Source of the DNA: Acidobacteriota bacterium
GTDB lineage: Bacteria > Acidobacteriota > Vicinamibacteria > Vicinamibacterales > UBA2999
NCBI GenBank assembly: GCA_016192845.1
Contig: JACPTI010000118.1
Coordinates: forward strand, 17,374-81,373
DNA: 64,000 nt
Reading direction: 5' to 3'
Part shown: piece by piece, positions 24,500 to 31,828 of the stretch
Layout: every line of letters starts with the position of its first letter
How positions within the stretch are numbered: position 1 is the stretch's first letter
Translations under genes and position numbers: made by a program
Notes under the pieces: generated by a model
Database searches by the model: none
The model's input: only the letters and a program-made list of their open reading frames with translations
Told to the model about the DNA's origin: nothing

Positions 24500-25543
24500 A
24501 TGGTGGCGAACGTGAGACGGGCAATTCGCGCGATGGTTGCGGTCCCGCTCGTCGGCGTCGGGGTGGTCGCCGGCTGCGGAGTTCAGCAGTCCTCGGACGC
24601 ACCTCGGGAGGTCAGTGTGTATGTCTCAACGGACCGCGTGTTTTCGGAGCCGGTGCTGCGCGAATACGAGCGGCGCTCCGGAGTACGCGTGAACGCCGTC
24701 TACGATACCGAAGAAACCAAGTCGACGGGACTGGCAAACCGCCTGATCGCTGAGATGCATCGACCCCAGGCCGACGTGTTCTGGTCGAACGAGCCCATGC
24801 GGACGCTGGTGCTCAAGTCGCGCGGCGTGCTCGCTCCGTATCGTTCGCCGGCCGCCGAAGGTATTCCCGGCGCGCTCGTCGACCCGGAAGGCGAGTGGAC
24901 CGGCTTCTCCGCGCGGATTCGCGTCATCGCCTACAACACGACGCTCGTGAAGCGGGAGGAGGCGCCGCAGTCGGTGTTCGACCTGGCGGACGAGCGGTGG
25001 AGAGGACGGGTCGCGATCGCCGATCCACGGTTCGGGTCCACATCGTTCCACGTCGCCGCCCTGTACGCGCAGGTTGGCGACGCGAAGATGGACGACTTCT
25101 TCCGCCGGCTCAAGGCGAACGAGGTGCGCGTGGTCGACGGGAACTCGGTTGTGCGCGATTTGGTGGCGCGAGGCGAGGTCTCGGTCGGGCTGACCGATAC
25201 CGACGACGTGAACGTGGCGATCGAGAACGGCCAGCCTGTCGGCATGGTGCTGCCCGACCGCGACGGCCTGGGGGTCCCCGTGATGCCGAACATGCTGTCG
25301 CTCATCGCGAACGCACCGCACCCCGAAGAGGGGCGGCGCGTGATCGACTATCTGCTGTCGCCCGACGTGGAGCGGATGCTGGCCGCATCCGAGGCCGTGC
25401 AGATTCCGCTGCGCGCCGGTGTACCCGGGCCTCGAAACCTGCCGTCCATCGACGGCGTCCGCCCGATGACGCTCGATTACACGAAGGCGGCCGCCCGCGT
25501 TGAGGACGTCACGCTGCGCGCTGCGGGCCTTCTCGGCCTGTAG
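24500..25543 (+). CDS. Fe3+-type ABC transporter substrate-binding lipoprotein
   Basis: 347 aa. The lipobox VVAGC sits at the end of a hydrophobic leader when the ATG at 24500 is used; GTG 24473 would only lengthen the N-terminus. The fold is the FbpA/AfuA bacterial extracellular solute-binding type: EVSVYVSTDRVFSEPVLREYE, PQADVFWSNEPMRT, WRGRVAIADPRFGSTSFHVAAL, and GLTDTDDVNVAIENGQPVG. It begins a three-gene ABC operon, with 18 bp to the permease. It binds Fe3+ or another anion-chelated ligand in the periplasm. Confidence 0.87.
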   Translation: MVANVRRAIRAMVAVPLVGVGVVAGCGVQQSSDAPREVSVYVSTDRVFSEPVLREYERRSGVRVNAVYDTEETKSTGLANRLIAEMHRPQADVFWSNEPMRTLVLKSRGVLAPYRSPAAEGIPGALVDPEGEWTGFSARIRVIAYNTTLVKREEAPQSVFDLADERWRGRVAIADPRFGSTSFHVAALYAQVGDAKMDDFFRRLKANEVRVVDGNSVVRDLVARGEVSVGLTDTDDVNVAIENGQPVGMVLPDRDGLGVPVMPNMLSLIANAPHPEEGRRVIDYLLSPDVERMLAASEAVQIPLRAGVPGPRNLPSIDGVRPMTLDYTKAAARVEDVTLRAAGLLGL

Positions 25544-25561
25544 GACTCCCGGGGCCCGGTC

Positions 25562-27136
25562 ATGTGGGGATTGCGCTCGAGCCGAACGCTGGCGGTGACG
25601 GGGGCGCTGGCGGCGTTCACGCTGCTATGCGTTCTGCCGCTGGCCTACATGCTCGCCCAGGCCGGGACCGCGGCCGCCACGCACGCGGTGCTGCTACTCG
25701 ACGCGCGGCAGCGCACGCTGCTCCTGAACACTGCCGCGCTGGGCGGCGGAACGGCCCTCCTCGCGACCCTGATCGGCGCGCCGCTCGGCTTCGTCCTCGC
25801 CCGGGTGCCGCTGCGCTTCAAGCCCGTGTGGCGAGTCGCGCTCGCCGCGCCGCTGCTGCTTCCGCCATACGTGATCGCGCTGGCGTGGGTGTACCTGGGG
25901 GGCTCCGCCGGTCTCGTCGCTGCGGCCACGGGGCGGGATCTCCTGTCAGGATGGACCTACAGCCTGCCCGGAGCCGTCGTGGTGCTGAGTCTGGTGTTCT
26001 ATCCGCTGTCGATGCTTACCACGGAGGTCGCGCTGCGGCGGATCGAGCCGCGGATCGAGGAGGCGGCGTTCGTGGTGGCCCCGCCCGGCCGGGTCCTGCG
26101 TCGCATCACGCTGCCGCTCGCGGCGCCGGCCGTTGGCGCCGCGGCGCTCGTCATCTTCGTGCTCGCGGTGTCCGAGTTCGGGGTTCCCGGGCTGTTGCGG
26201 GTCCGCGTCTTCACGACGGAGGTCTTCACGGCCTTCGCGGCTCTGTACGATTTCAGCCGGGCGACGATTCTCACATTGCCCTTGCTCGGTCTCTCCATCG
26301 TCGTTGCGGCAGTTGCGGCTCTGCTCGTGGGCGAGCGGCTCCTGGTCACGCGACGCGGCGCGACCGGCGCACGGCCCGTGGCGTTCGAGGGTTGGACGCG
26401 TCGCGCGACGGGGGCGGCGTGGTGCGTGCTCGCCGTTGCCCTGGTCGCGCCGCTGGCCGTGTTGACGCGAGAAGCCATGGGTGTTCCATCGGTCACGGCC
26501 ATCGTCAAGGGCTCCGGCGAAGCGATCCGCTCCAGCCTGACGCTCGCCGCGGCGGGGGCGACGGTCGCGAGCGGAGTCGCGGTGTGGATCGGATACGCGC
26601 GTGCGCGCGCCCGTCGCCGGGTTGGGGTGTGCGCCGATGTCCTCCTGGTCGTGCTCTTCGCGGTTCCCAGCACCGTCGTGGGTGTGGGGCTCATCGGCGT
26701 GTGGAACCGGGCCGGGGTCTTCGGTCGTGTCTACGGCACGGACGGCATGCTGCTGCTGGCCTACCTGGCGCGATTTCTCCCCGTCGCCGCGCTTGCCCTG
26801 GCCGCCGGCATGCGATACGTGCCGGCATCGCACGAGGAGGCCGCGGCCGTCGGGGGCGCGGGATGGTGGAGCACGATGATCCACGTCGTGTTGCCCCAGG
26901 TGAAACTGGCGTTGCTCGCGGCGTGGGTCGTCGTGTTCATTCTCGCGTTCGGCGAGCTGGGCGCCAGCATTCTCGTGGCGCCACCCGGTGAGTCGACGCT
27001 TCCCATCCGGATCTACACGATCATTGCGAACGCGCCGGCCGCGGAGGTCGCCGCCCTGGCGCTCCTCCAGACGGCAGTCGTTCTCGCGCCACTGAGCCTG
27101 CTCGCACTCGGCATCGCCATACGGCGGCCGGAATGA
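25562..27136 (+). CDS. Fe3+-type ABC transporter permease (double domain)
   Basis: 524 aa with about twelve transmembrane helices in two halves, each carrying a binding-protein-dependent transport EAA-like loop: EEAAFVVAPPGRVLRRITLPLAAPA in the first and HEEAAAVGGAGWWSTMIHVVLPQ in the second. This FbpB-like double permease pairs with a single ATPase. The GTG/ATG region before 25562 has no closer alternative. The stop overlaps the ATPase start (ATGA at 27133). Confidence 0.9.
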   Translation: MWGLRSSRTLAVTGALAAFTLLCVLPLAYMLAQAGTAAATHAVLLLDARQRTLLLNTAALGGGTALLATLIGAPLGFVLARVPLRFKPVWRVALAAPLLLPPYVIALAWVYLGGSAGLVAAATGRDLLSGWTYSLPGAVVVLSLVFYPLSMLTTEVALRRIEPRIEEAAFVVAPPGRVLRRITLPLAAPAVGAAALVIFVLAVSEFGVPGLLRVRVFTTEVFTAFAALYDFSRATILTLPLLGLSIVVAAVAALLVGERLLVTRRGATGARPVAFEGWTRRATGAAWCVLAVALVAPLAVLTREAMGVPSVTAIVKGSGEAIRSSLTLAAAGATVASGVAVWIGYARARARRRVGVCADVLLVVLFAVPSTVVGVGLIGVWNRAGVFGRVYGTDGMLLLAYLARFLPVAALALAAGMRYVPASHEEAAAVGGAGWWSTMIHVVLPQVKLALLAAWVVVFILAFGELGASILVAPPGESTLPIRIYTIIANAPAAEVAALALLQTAVVLAPLSLLALGIAIRRPE

Positions 27137-27837
27137 CGTCGGCGTTCCTCCGCGTCATCGACGTGACCAAGCGTTACGGACGCCATGTCGCCGTCGAGGA
27201 CGTACGCCTCGAGGTGGGCCATGGCGAAAGCGTCGTGGTCGTCGGCCCGAGCGGCTGTGGCAAGACGACGCTGCTTCGGCTGATCGCGGGGCTCGAACGG
27301 CCGGAGGCGGGCGAGATCCGTTTCGGCGATCGCGTGGTGGCGCGCGCGGGGCGGACCCTCGTCCCGCCGCACGAGCGCGGCCTCGGATTCGTCTTTCAGG
27401 ACCTCGCATTGTGGCCGCATCTGACCGTCCGCGAGCACCTCGATTTCGTGACGCGCGCCGCGGCGATGCCGACCGTGGAGCGCACGGAGCGCGCCCGCGA
27501 GATTCTGGCGCTGGTACGCATCGACGCGCTCGCCGTTCGCCATCCACACGAGCTGTCGGGCGGCGAGCAGCAGCGTCTGGCGCTCGCGCGGGCGCTGGTC
27601 GCCCGCCCGCGGCTGCTGTTGCTCGACGAGCCGTTCTCGAGCCTGGATCGCGAGCTGCGCGTCGCGCTGCGCGAGGAAGTCGCCAGGTTGCAGCGGGCGC
27701 TGCGGCTCACCTCAATCTACGTGACGCACGACCGGGATGATGCACAAGTCCTCGGGGATCGCGTGGTGGAAATGCACCAGGGGCGAGTCATCGTGGACCG
27801 TCGCATGGCGCGGGAGGACGGCCGTGCCCCCTTCTGA
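27133..27837 (+). CDS. ABC transporter ATP-binding protein (Fbp type)
   Basis: 234 aa. Walker A GPSGCGKTT, Q-loop FVFQDLALWPHLTV, signature LSGGEQQRLALARALV, Walker B LLLLDEPFSSLD and the switch His in YVTHDRDDA. It is somewhat short for FbpC (no C-terminal TOBE-like domain). It completes the uptake operon with the binding protein and permease. Expression is probably tied to iron; no Fur-box was identified. Confidence 0.9.
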   Translation: MTSAFLRVIDVTKRYGRHVAVEDVRLEVGHGESVVVVGPSGCGKTTLLRLIAGLERPEAGEIRFGDRVVARAGRTLVPPHERGLGFVFQDLALWPHLTVREHLDFVTRAAAMPTVERTERAREILALVRIDALAVRHPHELSGGEQQRLALARALVARPRLLLLDEPFSSLDRELRVALREEVARLQRALRLTSIYVTHDRDDAQVLGDRVVEMHQGRVIVDRRMAREDGRAPF

Positions 27838-27962
27838 GTGGCAAACGGGAGGCGCTGTGAATCCCGTGGCCGTGCCGGTCAGGGTGCCGCGCCCGTGGCG
27901 AGGATGTCGAGCGGGCTGCGTGCCGGGTTGCGAAGCTCCTTCACGACATGTGTGTAGACCGT

Positions 27963-27984
27963 CTTATGTGGCCGGTCACATAAG
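27963..27984. promoter_or_regulatory. CTTATGTG palindrome
   Basis: CTTATGTG and CACATAAG flank GCCGGT, a perfect 8-bp inverted repeat of 22 bp in all. It sits in the 280-bp gap between the ABC operon and the PIN gene. It looks like a repressor operator or an isolated repeat. Nothing else in the gap reads as a gene. Confidence 0.45.
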
Positions 27985-28038
27985 ATGATGCACACCCACG
28001 TGCTCCGGCGAGGGGGATTGGGGGTGCGGAGTCCTGCG

Positions 28039-28068
28039 GACCGGTTGGCGCCGCCGCGCCGACCGGGT
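28039..28068. repeat. GC-rich near-perfect hairpin
   Basis: CCGGTTGGCGC and GCGCCGACCGG flank CGCC, with one mismatch in the stem. It lies upstream of the PIN-domain gene. It may be a terminator of the ABC operon, though there is no U-tract, or a repeat. Confidence 0.45.
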
Positions 28069-28117
28069 GTGCATCGGGTCTCGGATCTGCCGGACGAGGA
28101 GGAGCCGCCGGCCACCC

Positions 28118-28651
28118 GTGATTGAGCTGACCGGGGCGGCAGCCGAACTCAGGACGGTGCGGTCGGCCTGGCGCGGCGATCCCACACGGTCCCAGCACGT
28201 TATTGGCGCCTGCTTCGACGCCGAGTTCTCGTCGTGGTCGAACGGACTCGTAGAGGACTTCCGTCGTGGAGTCTTCCACGCCGTGCTCTCGGATGTGATC
28301 GCCGAAGAAATCGGGCGGGCGCCAGCAACCGTTCAGGCCGTCCATCAGGAGCTCCTCAATCTTGGCGCCGAAGTGGTCAGCGTGTCGTCAGAGGTCCTGC
28401 GACTGGTTGCGGCGTACGAGGCTCGTGCGATCCTTGGCCCCCGATTTCGAAACGACCTACTGCACATTGCCCTCGCGACGGTGGCGTCCGTCGACGTCCT
28501 GGTCAGCTGGAACTTCCGGCACATCGTGCGCCTGGATCGCATTCAGCTCTTCAACGAGGTGAATGCCGCGCTGGGACGTGGAATACTGGCGATCTATTCG
28601 CCACGTGAGGTGACGACCTATGACCGAAACGAAACAGATTCGGGCAGTTGA
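28118..28651 (+). CDS. PIN-domain toxin-like protein with abnormal N-terminus
   Basis: 177 aa from GTG 28118. From residue ~28 on the sequence is a typical PIN-fold toxin: VIGACFDAEFSSWSNGLVEDF, VLSDVIAEEIGRAP, LLNLGAEVVSV, GPRFRNDLLHIALATVASVDVLVSWNFRHIV and IYSPREV. The usual start, a short strand with the first catalytic Asp (a VYLDTS-like segment), is replaced by unrelated residues. The 5' end is therefore altered and the protein may be inactive, although three other acidic positions remain. It overlaps the next small gene by 32 bp. This is the normal place of a toxin before its downstream antitoxin in this family. Confidence 0.65.
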   Translation: MIELTGAAAELRTVRSAWRGDPTRSQHVIGACFDAEFSSWSNGLVEDFRRGVFHAVLSDVIAEEIGRAPATVQAVHQELLNLGAEVVSVSSEVLRLVAAYEARAILGPRFRNDLLHIALATVASVDVLVSWNFRHIVRLDRIQLFNEVNAALGRGILAIYSPREVTTYDRNETDSGS

Positions 28652-28808
28652 AATGGTCCGCCAAATCCGGGACGAATTGGCCCGTGAACTCGCCGGCAAG
28701 TCGGAGGCGGAAATCATCGCGTTCTACAAGAAGGCGGGAGACGCCGCCTGTGCGTCGACCAAAGGGAAGCAGCCGTCTAACCCGCGAATGGAGCCGACGC
28801 GCCGCTGA
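28620..28808 (+). CDS. Small partner (antitoxin-like) of the PIN protein, tail inside an attC-like site
   Basis: 62 aa: MTETKQIRAVEMVRQIRDELARELAGKSEAEIIAFYKKAGD and a short tail. The helical VEMVRxIRDE and IAFYKK pattern is that of small proteins coded just after this type of PIN gene and thought to be the antitoxin. The last residues (NPRMEPTRR) are coded by the left arm of the attC-like element at 28775-28844. Reading frames in gene cassettes commonly end this way. Confidence 0.6.
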   Translation: MTETKQIRAVEMVRQIRDELARELAGKSEAEIIAFYKKAGDAACASTKGKQPSNPRMEPTRR

Positions 28809-28844
28809 ACTGCAACGGCGCGCGGCTCATTCGCAACGTAAGGC
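28775..28844 (+). other. attC-like integron recombination site
   Basis: GTCTAAC (28775-28781) is a 1R-type core box. It is followed by arms GCGAATG, AGCCG, CGCGCCG (28784-28804), an 11-base loop, and the complementary arms CGGCGCG, CGGCT, CATTCGC (28816-28834). Two left-arm bases, G91 and A97 (of 288xx numbering: 28791 and 28797), are unpaired, as expected of the extrahelical bases of attC. GTAAGGC (28838-28844) stands where GTTRRRY should be, with one mismatch at the third base. The AGCCGAC word matches classic attC sites. No integrase gene is in the window. Confidence 0.6.
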
Positions 28845-29061
28845 CGAAATCGTGGGTCTGATGTTCGTGTGGAACTCCGCGTGCTGAAATCGACGACGGT
28901 AATCCGGTTTCTCATCGGCGTCAGTGCCGGATGCGGCGATCAGGGCGCCAGTGCGTCCATCCCGTGGCGCGAGAGGACGCACCGCCGTGAGGATGGGATG
29001 GATGGCGGGGCGCCTTCAGGCACTCACGGTTGGGGGGGCGACGGGATGGGACCGGAGATAC

Positions 29062-29364
29062 TCACGGCCGCCGCGACCCAGTCATCTCACTCTCCGAGAA
29101 CTCGCCCCAGAGGCGCTGATCGGACATCTCCTCGTCAGTGAGCTTCTCGTAGTAGTCCGCCATACGCCGATCCAGTTCGGCGCGCTGCTCGTGTTCGAGG
29201 TGGCGCCTGACGAGCACATCGAGCGCATCGGCCAGGTTCGTAGCCTCGTTGCGGGTCACCAATCCCTCCAGATAGGTGTGCGTCTTGTGTGCGACGGTAC
29301 TTGAAATCTTCGTGCGGCGACCGACGTGGCGTCCGCTTGCTAGCTTCCTTTGTCGCCGTACCAT
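29062..29364 (-). CDS. Ribbon-helix-helix-type antitoxin-like protein
   Basis: 100 aa. RRTKISSTVAHKTHTYLEGLV gives the N-terminal strand, then NEATNLADALDVLVRRHLEHEQRAELDRRMADYYEKL forms the helices, the RHH arrangement of MazE/CopG-like antitoxins. It lies 10 bp downstream of a VapC gene on the same strand. Its own toxin is not visible after it: the gene ends at 29062 and the next 250 bp contain nothing recognisable. It may have lost its toxin, or work with the upstream VapC. Confidence 0.65.
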   Translation of the reverse strand: MVRRQRKLASGRHVGRRTKISSTVAHKTHTYLEGLVTRNEATNLADALDVLVRRHLEHEQRAELDRRMADYYEKLTDEEMSDQRLWGEFSESEMTGSRRP

Positions 29365-29374
29365 GTCCTGCGAC

Positions 29375-29842
29375 TTACTTGTGTCGTCCGGCCACGCGCT
29401 GGTCGAGTAGCCGTCGCGTGAACGAGGCGAAGCCTTCGATGCGCAGCGGCATGACCTCTGCGAGCGTGGAGAAATCGGTAAGGTTGGCGGTGACGAGCAA
29501 TGCGCCGTCGCGTACTGCAATCGCGGCGATCAAGGCGTCAAGGAGTGCCGATCTCGATCCAGACGGTAGCCTGCCGCGCTCCCGCAGTCGCGATAGCGCG
29601 AAGGAGGCACGCTCGAAGTCGCCGCGCACCGGGCAGAGCAACCGCCCGCTACGCTCGTAGGGTCTCAGCAACCGTGCCACGATGGTGCGCTCCCGTTTCG
29701 AACGGCATCCGGCCCGGAGCTCCGCCGCGGCCACGGCGTCCATCGCCAGGAGGAAGCGGCCTCGAATGTCGCCGATGACCTCGTCGAGCACCGCCTTGCG
29801 GAGATGTTCGATCCACACGGACGTGTCGAACAGGAGCGTCAC
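29375..29842 (-). CDS. vapC: VapC-family PIN ribonuclease toxin
   Basis: 155 aa, complete. The first Asp is in LLFDTSVWIEHL, the conserved Glu in AAAELRAGC, and the later acidic pair in LLDALIAAIAVRDGALLVTANLTDF. These are the PIN-domain acidic ligands for divalent metal and RNA cleavage. The start overlaps the stop of the upstream antitoxin gene (TGA/ATG at 29839-29842). This is the intact member among the PIN genes of the window. Growth arrest by tRNA or mRNA cleavage is the family function; the target here is unknown. Confidence 0.85.
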   Translation of the reverse strand: MTLLFDTSVWIEHLRKAVLDEVIGDIRGRFLLAMDAVAAAELRAGCRSKRERTIVARLLRPYERSGRLLCPVRGDFERASFALSRLRERGRLPSGSRSALLDALIAAIAVRDGALLVTANLTDFSTLAEVMPLRIEGFASFTRRLLDQRVAGRHK

Positions 29843-30039
29843 TTGAGCGGCTGGAATCGGGGGATGCGCCCACCGGTGGCGCGCACGGCGCGGGCGACCT
29901 CATCCATGAAGGCGACCTCCTGCAGGCTTCGAATGATGGCCTCGGTCTCCGTCCGGGCCTTAAGAATGCGTCTGGCCCTTGTCACGAGGACCGGAGGCAG
30001 GTTGTACGTCTTCTTGACCGCCCCTCGTCGTGTCGCCAT
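29839..30039 (-). CDS. vapB: VapB-type antitoxin
   Basis: 66 aa from ATG 30039 (ATG 30060 would give 73 aa). RGAVKKTYNLPPVLVTRARRILKARTETEAIIRSL is a ribbon-helix-helix DNA-binding region, and the end GGRIPRFQPLK is the toxin-binding tail. It overlaps vapC by 4 bp. Two ATACGTAT palindromes at 30038-30045 and 30059-30066 are the likely autoregulatory operator, and both overlap possible start codons. Confidence 0.8.
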   Translation of the reverse strand: MATRRGAVKKTYNLPPVLVTRARRILKARTETEAIIRSLQEVAFMDEVARAVRATGGRIPRFQPLK

Positions 30040-30066
30040 ACGTATAGTCTGGGTGAACATACGTAT
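30038..30066. promoter_or_regulatory. Twin ATACGTAT operators of vapBC
   Basis: ATACGTAT occurs at 30038-30045 and again at 30059-30066, two helical turns (21 bp) apart. Each is a perfect palindrome. This spacing suits binding of two VapB dimers on one face of the helix. The right copy overlaps the start region at 30060. Confidence 0.6.
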
Positions 30067-30125
30067 CGAGTCAACCGAGGGTCAGGTCGGAGAATGCGGG
30101 CAGCAACCTCGTGTGTCGGCTGGGT

Positions 30126-30219
30126 GTTCAGTAATCGAACAGCCGCGGGTACTTGCCGATGAAGGGAGCGGCCGAGCAGCTCGTCGCGCGTGGATGGCGA
30201 CGGATCGCGGCGGTCGTTG
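30126..30219 (-). pseudogene. DUF5916 3'-end remnant A
   Basis: On the minus strand this stretch matches, with small changes, the last ~30 codons of both DUF5916 genes: the coding for SFIVKYTRLFDY and the DELLGR region. A one-base insertion (GAAGGGAGCGG instead of GAAGGAGCGG) puts it out of frame. It stops abruptly after the GTCGTTGTA word. It is a broken copy of the convergent partner gene, separate from remnant B. Confidence 0.65.
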
Positions 30220-30315
30220 TATCATCCAGGGTCCGCGGGAGCGGCCAGATGCCGTTGTCGCGGACTTTTCGAAGCCCGACCTACTGACGCCGCTGGCCCC
30301 GTACGAAAGCCGTTG

Positions 30316-30795
30316 ATGCTCCAGAGCTGGACACCGAACCTTCATGCCTTTGTCGTGCACTTTCCGATCGTGCTGCTGATGACAGCCGCGGCGGCCGACC
30401 TCCTGAGTGCCACGCTCCGGCGGCCGGGATGGCTCGTGCCGATGGGCGCCAGCCTGTATTTGGCCGGCGCGATCATGGCGTTCGTCGCGTTCTGGTCGGG
30501 CACCTTGGCCGTGGACACGGTCTTTCTGCCGGGGATGGCGCGTCCGCTGGTGGGCGATCACCGCCGCTGGGCGTTGGCCACCACGACGGTGGCGGGTGCT
30601 GTCGCCCTAATGCAGATGGCGGTGTTCATGTCGGGCGCGCCGTGGAACCGGCCCCGCCGCCTGGCGCTGGCGGTCGCGGGCCTGCTGACGGCGCTCCTCG
30701 TCTACCAGACGGCGGAGCGCGGCGCACGGCTCGTGTACGAACAGGGCGTCGGCGTCATTGCGGCGCCCGCGCCCGCTGAAGGCGCGGCTCAGTAA
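30316..30795 (+). CDS. DUF2231-like inner-membrane protein
   Basis: 159 aa with four predicted membrane helices. The start LHAFVVHFPIVLLMTAAAADLL, with a conserved His-Phe-Pro, is typical of DUF2231. Further helices are at GASLYLAGAIMAFVAFW, LATTTVAGAVALMQMAVF and LALAVAGLLTALLVY. The DUF2231 family is often found with cytochrome genes and may bind heme or copper; this is not shown. ATG 30316 is used; the frame upstream is from remnant DNA. The stop codon TAA at 30793-30795 falls inside the beginning of remnant B. Confidence 0.7.
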   Translation: MLQSWTPNLHAFVVHFPIVLLMTAAAADLLSATLRRPGWLVPMGASLYLAGAIMAFVAFWSGTLAVDTVFLPGMARPLVGDHRRWALATTTVAGAVALMQMAVFMSGAPWNRPRRLALAVAGLLTALLVYQTAERGARLVYEQGVGVIAAPAPAEGAAQ

Positions 30796-31010
30796 TCGAA
30801 CAGCCGCGTGTACTTGACGATGAAGGAGCGGCCGAGCAGCTCGTCGGACGTGAACGGCGACGAATCGCGGCGGTCGTTGTAGACGAGGAAGAAGCCGGTG
30901 CCGCTGCGGTTCAGCAGCGCCAGCCGGATGTTGGACGAGATGGTCGACGCCTGCTTGTTGTACTGAATGAGTCCCTGCAGGCTCGCCAGGCTCGTGAAGG
31001 CATAGCTCGC
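30791..31010 (-). pseudogene. DUF5916 3'-end remnant B
   Basis: About 220 bp on the minus strand follow the last ~70 codons of the DUF5916 genes closely, with the same SSNIRLALLNRSGTGFFLVYND region encoded, and then stop at GCATAGCTCGCC. From 31011 the sequence becomes unrelated and is coded by another gene. It is a truncated third copy of the DUF5916 3' end, in the same orientation as the full copy at 31829. Confidence 0.75.
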
Positions 31011-31011
31011 C

Positions 31012-31497
31012 TCACTCTTGCGGCCCCGCGGGTGCTGTGGGGTCCACTGGTGGCTGAGGCCTAGCAGCCGAGCGCTGGACCCGGGACGTTCGCCAACGGC
31101 GCCAGAGGACCAGTACCCATAAGAACGTGATATGGAACCATATGAAGGTGGGAACTACAATGGCGGTACCCACGACAAACAAGAAGACCAAAGTGGTTTG
31201 ATCGCCCCAAAACAGCGCCTGAAGGCGTTGCCAGAGCGTCGCCGTCGGTGGGGCAGCCAACGTCAAGGCAAGAGCGAGCGCGAGAGCAAGCCACGCAACG
31301 GCAATCTCCAGCGCCAGTACCAAGAGGAGTCGCGAAAAGCTGGAAAAGCCGAGTAACTTCAAAAGCTCCTGTCGTAGTTGTGTACGAGTCTTGGTCGTAC
31401 CGCCGGTAGGAAGCTTGGCGAGTGTGCTCGGCCCCGATTCGTCAGATTGGGGTTCGTTCACAGCGTGCACGTTCTCTGGCGGGTCAGTGAGCGCCAT
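31012..31497 (-). CDS. Small two-helix membrane protein of unknown function
   Basis: 161 aa from ATG 31497. The hydrophilic N-terminal ~50 residues are followed by a helix (LVLALEIAVAWLALALALALT), a short loop and a second helix (TTLVFLFVVGTAIVVPTFIWF) continued by FHITFLWVLVLW. The C-terminus is Arg/Pro rich. Its DNA is visibly less GC-rich than the surroundings and it lies exactly between two gene fragments, so it looks like inserted DNA. I do not recognise it. Confidence 0.5.
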   Translation of the reverse strand: MALTDPPENVHAVNEPQSDESGPSTLAKLPTGGTTKTRTQLRQELLKLLGFSSFSRLLLVLALEIAVAWLALALALALTLAAPPTATLWQRLQALFWGDQTTLVFLFVVGTAIVVPTFIWFHITFLWVLVLWRRWRTSRVQRSAARPQPPVDPTAPAGPQE

Positions 31498-31679
31498 CGG
31501 TGTTCCTCGTATACACCAACGCCTTGCCGGCACACAAGATTCTTCGTCGCACGTTCTTTCGGCTTCCGGACGCACGAGGCCAGGAAATATCCCAACGAAC
31601 TGCCTCTGTTGACTGTCGGTTGTCGAGAGTGTGACCTGTCCTGTCACACCTGTGTTATTAGTAGTTCCTGTCGTCTCGA

Positions 31680-31795
31680 TGTGCCGTTGAAGACCAATGT
31701 GGCCGTCGACGGGGTGCCTCCGGGCCGGGCGATGCCGATTCTTTACACGGCGGCCTGCGGCACGTGCCACGTGGTGAACGAACTGCCGTTCAGGT
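31680..31795 (+). pseudogene. Octaheme cytochrome 3'-end remnant
   Basis: The + strand codes for VPLKTNVAVDGVPPGRAMP and then YTAACGTCHVVNELPFR, nearly the same as the end of the octaheme cytochrome at 16914-19064, including its last heme motif CGTCH. The preceding part is missing. It stands 33 bp from the end of the full DUF5916 copy 2, the same convergent placement as copy 1. The rest of the cytochrome was apparently lost when foreign DNA (31011-31679) joined here. Confidence 0.8.
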
Positions 31796-31828
31796 AGGCG
31801 TTGCGGCTGTACAGGACGGGTGGCGGCT

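Noticed and set aside
28869..29061. Small + strand gene starting near 28869
   Set aside because: The frame begins like a protein but soon becomes low-complexity with a run of seven G; no motif or ribosome site supports it.
29839..31828. Insertion sequence in the mosaic region
   Set aside because: No transposase, terminal inverted repeats or target duplications were seen; the mosaic is made of gene fragments and toxin-antitoxin genes.
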